5,163 nucleotides of DNA, from the NCBI GenBank assembly GCA_024278395.1, contig JAJRTG010000136.1, forward strand, positions 1 to 5,163. The letters run 5' to 3'. The notes under the pieces were generated by a model, which saw only the letters and a program-made list of their open reading frames with translations, was not told the origin of the DNA and searched no databases. Shown here in pieces: positions 1-5,163 of this stretch. The translations under genes and the position numbers were made by a program. This stretch comes from Fidelibacterota bacterium (GTDB lineage: Bacteria; Bipolaricaulota; Bipolaricaulia; UBA7950; UBA9294). Each line of letters starts with the position of its first letter. Position 1 is the first letter of the stretch.

Positions 1-39
1 GTATCGTTCTTCTCGGGTGAGCTGCGTGTACGCGTTCAT
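1..39 (-). CDS. IS30-like transposase, N-terminal fragment cut by the window edge
   Basis: Only the first 13 codons are inside the window, reading MNAYTQLTREERY from the ATG at 39-37. The pattern of a short polar start followed by Y-x-x-L-T-x-E-E-R-Y is what I associate with the N-terminal helix-turn-helix region of IS30-family transposases (DDE enzymes that cut and join IS ends). A good Shine-Dalgarno, AAAGGAG at 51-45, lies 5 nt before the ATG, so this is a real translation start. The sequence just upstream looks like an IS terminus (see the mobile element entry), which supports the call. The catalytic domain is outside the window, so completeness cannot be judged. The family assignment rests on 13 residues plus the flanking end. 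Confidence 0.55.
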   Translation of the reverse strand, partial: MNAYTQLTREERY

Positions 40-140
40 CAGTGCTCCTTTGATTTAGTGGTCTGAGTGACGCTGTTGATGCTACCGCAGCTCGCCTCTT
101 AGACCAATTGCCAAAGTTGCACTTACGAGTTGAATCCGCC
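1..140 (-). mobile_element. End of an IS30-family insertion sequence (partial)
   Basis: The transposase start at 39 is preceded by about 100 nt without a gene. On the minus strand the outer part begins GGCGGATTCAACTCGTAAGT at 140-121 and continues GCAACTTTGG. A GGATTCAA...AAGTGCAAC end is the kind of terminal inverted repeat I recall from IS30-family elements, and it is oriented so that the element extends left out of the window. The outer boundary near 140 is approximate: the opposite inverted repeat and the target duplication are outside the window. I saw no convincing transposase promoter in 52-120. Confidence 0.5.
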
Positions 141-189
141 TATTAACATCCACCTCTGCAATTTCTTCGCCTACCGCTCTCACGTACAC

Positions 190-636
190 TCATTCATCAT
201 CATCCTCACCCGGCCCCGCTCCTATGACTATTCTAAAGATCGTCTTTACCCCGGCCTCCGCCACGGCCTTGTGCTTACTTAACTCCTCCTCATACCCGTA
301 GATGTAGGCCATACATTTACGATGACCAGCCGCATAACCGTTAATCCAAGCCTTTTGCATGTCGGGGGATTGGTAGCGCGTGAAGGCTCTGTTTATCGCG
401 GATTCCTCGCTTTTTAGGAGGAGATGATCCGCCCGATCTGGATATCCCCATGCTTCTAATAATGCCCACTTATGGGATGCTTCTAACTGATTATAAGCAG
501 CACTATAACCATCGTCAAAGGCTGGATCTGTAGAACACACGAACTTAGCGTCAAGAACAGGATTATCTTTCGTGTGTGCTGCTACCACTAAAGAAACTCC
601 CAACAAGACTATTAACAAGAATATGCTATATTTCAT
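190..636 (-). CDS. Small exported or membrane-anchored protein of unknown function (148 aa)
   Basis: I do not recognise this protein. The chosen ATG at 636 has an excellent Shine-Dalgarno (AAGGAGG at 648-642, 5 nt spacing). It also gives a classic signal peptide or membrane anchor: Lys2, a hydrophobic run over residues 4-19, and a plausible cleavage after VVAA near residue 20. An in-frame extension to a TTG at 705 would translate the promoter and is rejected. The mature part is about 128 residues, helical-looking and rich in Ala, Tyr, Glu and Lys. It has two cysteines (34 and 108) that could form a disulfide outside the cytoplasm. Two similar segments, AFDDGYSAAY (39-48) and AWINGYAAGH (96-105), suggest an internal repeat. 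The C-terminus is acidic (GEDDDE). GC is about 42% over 481-600, clearly below the transporter operon, and the IS end lies only about 50 bp past its stop; both hint at a separate origin. Confidence 0.75.
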   Translation of the reverse strand: MKYSIFLLIVLLGVSLVVAAHTKDNPVLDAKFVCSTDPAFDDGYSAAYNQLEASHKWALLEAWGYPDRADHLLLKSEESAINRAFTRYQSPDMQKAWINGYAAGHRKCMAYIYGYEEELSKHKAVAEAGVKTIFRIVIGAGPGEDDDE

Positions 637-641
637 TCCTT

Positions 642-648
642 CCTCCTT
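642..648 (-). promoter_or_regulatory. Shine-Dalgarno that fixes the start of the small exported protein
   Basis: AAGGAGG on the minus strand, 5 nt before the ATG at 636. It is the best ribosome binding site in the window and selects the ATG that begins the signal peptide over the upstream TTG at 705. Confidence 0.8.
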
Positions 649-669
649 CTTTTCCAATATCTTCCTTTC

Positions 670-705
670 ATTATAAAATTTACGATATTCCTTCCGACAT
701 GTCAA
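670..705 (-). promoter_or_regulatory. Sigma70-type promoter for the small exported protein gene
   Basis: A perfect -35 box TTGACA lies at 705-700. With a 17-nt spacer the -10 is TAAATT (682-677, four of six matches). A perfect TATAAT also lies at 675-670, but 24 nt from the TTGACA. Either way transcription would start roughly at 663-670, giving a short leader before the Shine-Dalgarno at 648-642. The region is AT-rich compared with the operon. Which -10 is used cannot be decided from sequence. Confidence 0.55.
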
Positions 706-709
706 GGCT

Positions 710-733
710 AAGGACCTAGTACACTAGAAGGAC
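710..733. repeat. Small palindrome flanked by a direct repeat, possible operator
   Basis: CTAGT-AC-ACTAG at 716-727 has two 5-bp inverted arms. It is flanked on both sides by the same hexamer AAGGAC (710-715 and 728-733). It lies between the two candidate promoters, 5 bp upstream of the TTGACA box. A regulator site is possible but the element is short enough to occur by chance. Confidence 0.25.
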
Positions 734-737
734 AAGA

Positions 738-764
738 ATTATCACAAAAGAACTGTAACGTCAA
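738..764 (-). promoter_or_regulatory. Possible second, upstream promoter
   Basis: TTGACG (764-759) is followed 15 nt later by GATAAT (743-738), which is preceded by TGT like an extended -10 element. The spacer is short, so this is weaker than the TTGACA promoter downstream. It lies just past the stop codon of the second permease gene. Confidence 0.25.
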
Positions 765-773
765 ATGATTAAC

Positions 774-2003
774 TTATTTTAATCTGGCTCGCAGTCGAGC
801 CGAAAGGTAGTCGAGCGACCAGACAGTCGCCAGGATTAAGAGCATCATCATCCCGACCATGTGGAACTTATAGAGCTGCGTGTATTGATAGAGGAGCTGC
901 CCGATCACCGGGACCCCGATCAGTCCGATTACGGTCGCCATGCGGACGTTAATATCCCAGCGGTAGATGGTGAATGACAGATACGGGTTGATAATCTGGG
1001 GGACGATTCCGTAGAGGATGACGTGCGCCGTCCGCGCTCCCGTCGCCCTGATCGCCTCCACCGGGCCGGGGTCGATCGACTCCAGCCTCTCCGAGTAGAG
1101 CTTGGTCAGGTCAGCGACCGAATGGACGAACAGGGCGAGGACGCCGGGGAACGCTCCGACCTTCACCCAGACGATGAAGATGATCCCCCAGATTATCGGC
1201 TCGATCGAGCGGATGATGCTCATCGTAGCCCGAACGATGGTGTACACAATCCGTCCGATGATCCCGTGCGTCAGGTTCCTCGCAGCGAGGAAGCTGAGCG
1301 GTGCGGCAAAAACGATGGCGAACGCCGTGGCGAGGCAGGCTGTGAATATCGTCGTGATCAGGTATCGGAACCCCTTTAGAAAGACCGACCAATCCGGGGT
1401 GAGGAGGGCCGCCCAGATCCGGCCCGTCTTTGGCGCTCCGGTGAAGAACGCCCGCATGTCTACCTTGGTGAACAGGGCAGCGGCGATGATCGTCGAAAGG
1501 ACGATCCCGAACGAGGCGAGGGCCCAGCTCTCGGTGTAGCGGCGGCGGGAGGTCGCAGGCTCGGCCTTGACGACTGAAAGGCCGCTTAAGCGATCGTGGA
1601 GGGCGCGCTTCCCTTGGTCAGTGGCAAAGATCAGGCCGAATAGGGGTATCCCGGAGATGTTCCAGAGGATGAACCGAAGGAAACGCCTTCCGAGGCGGAG
1701 CATAGGCTTCTCTTCGCCGCCGCTTACCTGCACCCCTAAGAGTCTCATCCCGACCGATATTCCGAAGCTCTCCCATAGGCCTGCGATCTCGACGGTCGCG
1801 ATCAGCATGACCCACCATGGAAGGATGACGAACGACTTGGTCTGGTAGGCGAGCATGTTGACGATAAACGAGAAGATCGTCCACGTGTACGCGAGGAATA
1901 CGAAATCGGTGGTAAACGCGAGGATCCGGCGACGGATGAACTTAAGCCCCTTCATCCAATCAGGCTTGCTCGTCATGAACCCTGCGTAGTATTTCTCGTC
2001 CAT
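774..2003 (-). CDS. phnE: PhnE-type ABC permease with N-terminal RDD domain (second copy)
   Basis: Inner-membrane permease subunit of the phosphonate-type importer, 409 aa against roughly 260-280 for ordinary PhnE. Residues about 22-147 read as an RDD domain: R26-x-x-A-x-x-x-D33 entering the first membrane helix, a second helix near 62-80, the G-x-R-L-L-G-V segment at 85-91, and an ending ALHDRLSG at 134-141. After a short basic linker, residues about 158-409 are the PhnE core with a helix at 161-180 and PLSFLAARN at 235-243. The cytoplasmic EAA loop that docks on the ATPase is E317-A-I-R-A-T-G-A with P335 downstream, followed by YRWDINVRMAT at 347-357. The usual Gly-rich stretch after it is replaced by GVPVIG (363-368). 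The ATG is 3 nt after the previous stop and has only a distant GGGAG (15 nt away), so translational coupling is likely. It probably pairs with the upstream paralogue as a heterodimer. Confidence 0.9.
   Translation of the reverse strand: MDEKYYAGFMTSKPDWMKGLKFIRRRILAFTTDFVFLAYTWTIFSFIVNMLAYQTKSFVILPWWVMLIATVEIAGLWESFGISVGMRLLGVQVSGGEEKPMLRLGRRFLRFILWNISGIPLFGLIFATDQGKRALHDRLSGLSVVKAEPATSRRRYTESWALASFGIVLSTIIAAALFTKVDMRAFFTGAPKTGRIWAALLTPDWSVFLKGFRYLITTIFTACLATAFAIVFAAPLSFLAARNLTHGIIGRIVYTIVRATMSIIRSIEPIIWGIIFIVWVKVGAFPGVLALFVHSVADLTKLYSERLESIDPGPVEAIRATGARTAHVILYGIVPQIINPYLSFTIYRWDINVRMATVIGLIGVPVIGQLLYQYTQLYKFHMVGMMMLLILATVWSLDYLSARLRARLK
807..824. repeat. 18-bp exact repeat shared by the two permease genes (copy 1)
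   Basis: GTAGTCGAGCGACCAGAC occurs identically at 2040-2057. Both copies encode the VWSLDY stretch near the permease C-termini. It is a remnant of the gene duplication under protein-level constraint rather than an independent element. Confidence 0.7.
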
Positions 2004-2006
2004 CGT

Positions 2007-3335
2007 CTAGGTGATCTTCTCCCGGATGCGGCCGCTGATGTAGTCGAGCGACCAGACTACGGCGACGATCGTGATCACGACCGCCCCCACCTGGTTCCAC
2101 GAATCAGGGATGACCCCGACGCTGTTCTTGTAGAAGAAGAGGAACCGGCCGATTCCACCTCCACCGACGATGGCAATGATCGTCGACATCCTGACGTTGA
2201 TGTCCCAGCGGTAGAGGGTGAAGGCGAGGTACGACGGGATGATCTGGGGGACCACGCCGTACAGGATCACCTGCCAGCGGCGTGCTCCTGTCGCTGCGAT
2301 CGCCTCAAGCGGTCCGGGGTCGATCCCCTCCACCTGTTCAGAGTAGAGCTTCCCGAGCGCTGCGACCGTATGGATGGTGAGCGCCAGGGCACCGGCGAAC
2401 GGGCCGTGGCCGACCCAGATCGCGAATATGATCGCCCACAGGATCGACTCGATCGAGCGGAAGATGTTGAAGAACCCGCGGGTCACCCCGTAGATCGTCC
2501 ATCCGAGCGGACTGAATCCCATGATGTTCCGTGCTCCAAAAAAGCTGAGTGGGAAGGCGAAGAACGCCCCGATGACCGTCGCTAGTAGGGCCATGAACAC
2601 CGACTCGATGATCCCGCCGAGGATTGTCAGTTCGATCGGCGCGGCACCTATCACCGTCATTTTCGTCTCTGGCACGATGAAATGGGCGAACGATGGGGTG
2701 ACGAGGTCCTTCCAGATGTAGGCCGATCGGCCCATCCTTCCGAAGAACGCGCCGAGGTTGATCTCAGTGACGAGCCAGCCGACCCAAAACGTCGCGGTGA
2801 TGAGTGCGAGGATCATCGCCCCCCGGTGGGTGAGATACCACTTCCTCGGTTTTGTCGCCGGAATTTGATCCTTCACGTCGGCTATCAGGTACATCCTGGT
2901 CTTCGAACGCGTGTCGTGGAATAGCCCGGGCTGCCTCTTCAGTACGAACCCGACGATCGTTCCCACGGGAAGGAGGTGCCACCATAAAAACCGGATCAAC
3001 CTCTGCTTGAAGCGCGGCGGGCGGTACTCCTCATCAAGGAGGCGGAGGCCGAACAGGGAGAGGCCGATCGAGTGTCCGAACGCGTGGCTTATCGCGGCGA
3101 GCTCGAGGGTGGCTATGATGACGACCAGCCAACCCCAGGTATCGGGTAGGGAGAGGGTACCGTAGTAGTTGACGTAACGATGATACCAATAGTTGTTCAG
3201 CAGGTAGACAACGCAGTAGGCGATGTACCCCCAGCTCATCCAATCGACGAGTAACGCTGAGATGCGCGGCCGGATCCGGCGCGGGCTGTAGAGCGGATCT
3301 TTAACGGATCTCGACTTCTTCTGCCTCTTCGCCAT
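2007..3335 (-). CDS. phnE: PhnE-type ABC permease with N-terminal RDD domain (first copy)
   Basis: Membrane subunit of the same importer, 442 aa. A basic tail (residues 1-22) leads into an RDD-like domain over about 20-152: R24-x-x-A-x-x-x-D31 at the first helix, a second helix at 68-83, G-x-S-L-F-G-L-R at 91-98, and H140-D141 near its end. A helix at 171-190 then opens the PhnE core. It has PLSFFGARN (262-270), the EAA loop E344-A-I-A-A-T-G-A with P363, YRWDINVRMST (375-385), and the Gly-rich GGGGIG (391-396) expected in PhnE. Compared with the second copy it carries extra residues around 210-238, predicted to lie outside the membrane. The ATG overlaps the end of the ATPase gene by 35 bp and has AAGGAG at 3345-3340, 4 nt upstream, inside that gene. 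This supports the start and suggests coupled translation. Confidence 0.9.
   Translation of the reverse strand: MAKRQKKSRSVKDPLYSPRRIRPRISALLVDWMSWGYIAYCVVYLLNNYWYHRYVNYYGTLSLPDTWGWLVVIIATLELAAISHAFGHSIGLSLFGLRLLDEEYRPPRFKQRLIRFLWWHLLPVGTIVGFVLKRQPGLFHDTRSKTRMYLIADVKDQIPATKPRKWYLTHRGAMILALITATFWVGWLVTEINLGAFFGRMGRSAYIWKDLVTPSFAHFIVPETKMTVIGAAPIELTILGGIIESVFMALLATVIGAFFAFPLSFFGARNIMGFSPLGWTIYGVTRGFFNIFRSIESILWAIIFAIWVGHGPFAGALALTIHTVAALGKLYSEQVEGIDPGPLEAIAATGARRWQVILYGVVPQIIPSYLAFTLYRWDINVRMSTIIAIVGGGGIGRFLFFYKNSVGVIPDSWNQVGAVVITIVAVVWSLDYISGRIREKIT
2040..2057. repeat. 18-bp exact repeat shared by the two permease genes (copy 2)
   Basis: Identical to 807-824 and at the equivalent position in the first permease gene, where it also encodes VWSLDY. 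Confidence 0.7.
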
Positions 3336-4071
3336 AGATCTCCTTGAACTTGGCCTCGTCGATCTCCGCCGGAAGCCCCTCGAACACGATCTTTCCGTCC
3401 TTGAGGGCGAGGATCCTCGTCCCGTAGCGGCGGGCGAGGGAGAGGAAGTGGAGGCTCGTTATCACCGTGACCCCGTCTTCCTTGTTCATCAGCTCGATGT
3501 ATTGCATCACCGAATTGGAGGTCGCCGGATCGAGGGCCGATACCGGCTCGTCGGCCATCAATAGGTCGGGCTTCTGCATCAGGGCGCGGGCGATTCCTAC
3601 CCGTTGTTGCTGTCCTCCGGAGAGCTCGTCGGCCCGCTTGTACGCCTGCTCCGGGATTCCCACCCGTTTGAGGTTCGCCATCGCCATCTCGATGTCCGAG
3701 CGAGGAAACTTCTGAAGGGCGGAGAGCCAAGGGTTAGCGTATCCGAGCCGTCCGGCAAGGACGTTCGTCATCACGAGCGATCGCCTGACGAGGTTGAAGT
3801 TCTGGAATATCATCGCCATCCGCCGCCGGATGAGGCGAAGCTCACGCGGAGATGCCTTCGTCACATCGATCCCATCGAAGATGATCCTTCCGCTCGTCGG
3901 TTCGATCAGCCGGTTGATGCAGCGAAGTAACGTCGATTTTCCCGAGCCGGAGAGGCCGATCAGAACGAGAAACTCGCCCCGGTTTACGGTAAAGCTGACA
4001 TCATCAAGGGCGAGGATCTCGCCGCGCTGGTAGATCTTGGTCAGGTGTTCAACGACTAGGAGGGGTTCCAT
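3301..4071 (-). CDS. phnC: Phosphonate-type ABC transporter ATP-binding protein
   Basis: Cytoplasmic ATPase of the importer, 256 aa, a normal length for PhnC. All nucleotide-binding motifs are intact: Walker A GLSGSGKST (39-47, Lys45), Q-loop Gln90 in MIFQNFNLV, signature LSGGQ (150-154), Walker B LLMADEP (170-176, catalytic Glu175), D-loop SALD (178-181) and H-loop His208. The N-L-V-x-R-x-x-V-x-x-N-V-L-x-G-R-L-G segment (93-110) is typical of the PhnC branch and is the surface that contacts the permease EAA loops. The ATG at 4071 has GGGAG at 4082-4078, 6 nt upstream. The extreme C-terminus is acidic (EEAEEVEIR) and its codons overlap the start of the first permease gene. It should power both downstream PhnE copies. 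Confidence 0.95.
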   Translation of the reverse strand: MEPLLVVEHLTKIYQRGEILALDDVSFTVNRGEFLVLIGLSGSGKSTLLRCINRLIEPTSGRIIFDGIDVTKASPRELRLIRRRMAMIFQNFNLVRRSLVMTNVLAGRLGYANPWLSALQKFPRSDIEMAMANLKRVGIPEQAYKRADELSGGQQQRVGIARALMQKPDLLMADEPVSALDPATSNSVMQYIELMNKEDGVTVITSLHFLSLARRYGTRILALKDGKIVFEGLPAEIDEAKFKEIYGEEAEEVEIR

Positions 4072-4094
4072 TCTGTGCTCCCTCGGGTCTATGA

Positions 4095-4122
4095 AAGCGC
4101 GGGAGAGTTCCCTCCCGCGCTT
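4095..4122 (-). promoter_or_regulatory. Intergenic hairpin between the binding-protein and ATPase genes
   Basis: AAGCGCGGGAG (4095-4105) pairs perfectly with CTCCCGCGCTT (4112-4122), an 11-bp GC-rich stem with a 6-nt loop. It begins 28 nt after the binding-protein stop and ends 11 nt before the GGGAG ribosome binding site of the ATPase gene. On the transcribed minus strand the stem is followed only by TTTCATAG, so it lacks the U-run of a full intrinsic terminator. It is more likely a leaky terminator or a 3'-end stabiliser that leaves the binding protein message more abundant than the membrane genes, a common arrangement in ABC importer operons. Confidence 0.65.
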
Positions 4123-4150
4123 CTAGTCTTTTGGACTTCGATCCTCTTAC

Positions 4151-5163
4151 CTACCGCTCGGGGATCGGCATCCCCAGGGCTGCACGCAGCCCGTCGTAGA
4201 AGGAATCGTCGATCTCCTGTACGGCCGTCCACTCGTAGAACCGCTCGTCGTTCCACAGCGCCTGGCCCTCAGGGGTTGCGATGTGGGTCTTGATCGCTTC
4301 GACAAGGGCATCCTCAATGTCCTTCGGGAAGTTCGGGCCGAAGCAGACGCAGTCGTTCGGGATCTTCCCGCCGATCAGCGAGACGACCTCAAAGTCGCGG
4401 ATGAGAGTTTCAACGCCGTAGATCTTGTCGATCGAATGACGGACGTCTTTCAGCTTTCCGCGGATGTCGGCCGGGTAGACGTCGTTGTTGTACGGATCCC
4501 ACAGCCAGCGCTCGAGGTCGTCGCCGAGCTTCCAGCTGTCCCCGGTCCAACCGTCGGGCGGCTGAGGCGGGCTGAAGTAGCAGGTCGCAAAGTCACCCTC
4601 GCCGTTTACGAGCGCGGTGATCGCAGCGCTGTGGCTCCCGGTGTAGATCTTCTCCGAGGGCTTGATCCCCCACGTGTCGAAGACCAGCTGCGGGATTACG
4701 TTCCCTGAGGTGGAGAGTTCGTCGGTTGCGAGCCACTTCTTCCCGTTGCAGTCAATAACGCTCGTTATCCCGCTGCCCCGGCGCGCGTAGAGGCCGGCGT
4801 AGTAGTACGTTGAACCATAGCGGACCGAGGCGAGCCGAACGTCGACGTTACCGTTCGTCCGGTTGTAGATCGATAGGTACTGCATCGTTGCCGGGAACCC
4901 GAATACGTCGCCGTCCGAAGTGGCGAACGTCTCGACCATCGCTGCGTAGTCCGGCTGGAGGACGGCATCGATGTAGTAACCGGTCAGATTGTGTAGCGCC
5001 TCAGCAATCTTTTGCCCCACCTCCAATATCGCCTCTCCCTGGGTAGATGGGACAAGCACCATCTTGATTGGGTGATCAATCGTCCCCACCTGCTGCCCAA
5101 ATACTGCCACGACGGCGAGCCCAAGCAGCCCTATTGCGGCCACCGTCACCACCAACCACCTTA
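4151..5163 (-). CDS. phnD: Phosphonate/phosphite-type ABC transporter substrate-binding protein (5' end probably off the edge)
   Basis: Extracytoplasmic receptor that captures ligand and delivers it to the permeases. Numbering is from the TTG at 5155. A signal sequence covers residues about 1-20, with likely cleavage near VFG-QQ. There is no lipobox cysteine, so it is probably a soluble periplasmic protein. PhnD-family marks follow: VPSTQGE (35-41) near the mature N-terminus, YAAM...FATSDGDVFGFP (70-88), the ligand-loop STSG (148-151), GSHSAA (173-178) with the family histidine, and IPND (265-268). About 70 residues separate DFAT and IPND, roughly 40 more than in E. coli PhnD as I recall it. 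The frame stays open through Arg-Trp to the edge with no convincing start, so the true ATG may lie outside. An AAGGTGG at 5162-5156 could instead serve the GTG at 5149. Ligand is not certain: PhnD relatives bind phosphonates, phosphite and even thiamine pyrophosphate. Confidence 0.88.
   Translation of the reverse strand, partial: RWLVVTVAAIGLLGLAVVAVFGQQVGTIDHPIKMVLVPSTQGEAILEVGQKIAEALHNLTGYYIDAVLQPDYAAMVETFATSDGDVFGFPATMQYLSIYNRTNGNVDVRLASVRYGSTYYYAGLYARRGSGITSVIDCNGKKWLATDELSTSGNVIPQLVFDTWGIKPSEKIYTGSHSAAITALVNGEGDFATCYFSPPQPPDGWTGDSWKLGDDLERWLWDPYNNDVYPADIRGKLKDVRHSIDKIYGVETLIRDFEVVSLIGGKIPNDCVCFGPNFPKDIEDALVEAIKTHIATPEGQALWNDERFYEWTAVQEIDDSFYDGLRAALGMPIPER

Noticed and set aside
75..189. 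Open minus-strand frame from a GTG at 189 running into the IS end
   Set aside because: It reads plausibly for about 35 codons but has no good ribosome binding site, and more than half of it lies in the presumed IS end. A remnant of an interrupted gene is possible but not supportable.
637..705. 23-residue N-terminal extension of the small protein from TTG at 705
   Set aside because: It would translate the TTGACA and TATAAT promoter boxes, has no clear Shine-Dalgarno, and would bury the signal peptide. The ATG at 636 has a perfect AAGGAGG.
1023..1848. Long plus-strand open frames opposite the second permease gene
   Set aside because: They are antisense shadows created by the GC-rich codon bias of the permease gene; their translations are Arg/Pro-rich without recognisable domains.
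2370..4033. Plus-strand and alternative-frame open frames opposite the ATPase and first permease genes
   Set aside because: They lie over strongly supported family members, and their products are low-complexity Arg-rich strings with no motif.
4095..4134. Hairpin plus TTCTAGTCTTTT read as a plus-strand intrinsic terminator
   Set aside because: No plus-strand gene ends here, and the T-run is interrupted. The minus-strand intergenic role is better supported.
4075..5046. Plus-strand open frames opposite the receptor gene
   Set aside because: The minus-strand PhnD motifs are clear; the opposite frames show no family features.
1..5163. CRISPR arrays, tRNA or rRNA genes, riboswitches
   Set aside because: No regularly spaced repeats, cloverleaf-like segments or conserved RNA cores were seen on either strand. 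The leader of the transporter operon is outside the window.

Overview
The window is a bacterial, protein-coding stretch read almost entirely from the minus strand. The main operon is GC-rich with a strong C/G third-position bias (61-base sample 2401-2460: about 65% GC by hand count). Consensus-like bacterial Shine-Dalgarno and sigma70-type promoter sequences point to a bacterium. The lineage cannot be fixed from this sequence alone.

From the right edge leftwards lies a four-gene ABC importer operon of the phosphonate/phosphite (PhnD-C-E-E) type. It comprises a periplasmic or surface substrate-binding protein (4151-5163, start probably just off the edge), the ATPase (3301-4071), and two paralogous permeases (2007-3335 and 774-2003). 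A perfect 11-bp hairpin sits between the binding protein and the ATPase. The ATPase overlaps the first permease by 35 bp, and the two permeases are 3 nt apart, so the last three genes look translationally coupled. Both permeases carry about 150 extra N-terminal residues that read as an RDD-type membrane domain fused to a normal PhnE core. The binding protein has an extra Trp/Pro/Asp-rich segment relative to ordinary PhnD. No phosphonate-degrading gene is visible here, so the substrate is open.

Left of the operon is a region with a different character. It has its own promoter-like region (637-773) and a lower-GC gene for a small exported or membrane-anchored protein of unknown function (190-636). 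At the left edge are the first 13 codons of what looks like an IS30-family transposase, preceded by a candidate IS end (about 45-140). An accessory or recently rearranged segment therefore appears to flank the transporter operon.

Working model: the binding protein captures a phosphonate-like or other phosphorylated/oxyanion ligand outside the membrane, a PhnE1/PhnE2 heterodimer moves it across, and PhnC powers the cycle. The RDD domains may add a lipid-, ion- or partner-related function to the permeases; that last point is inference only.
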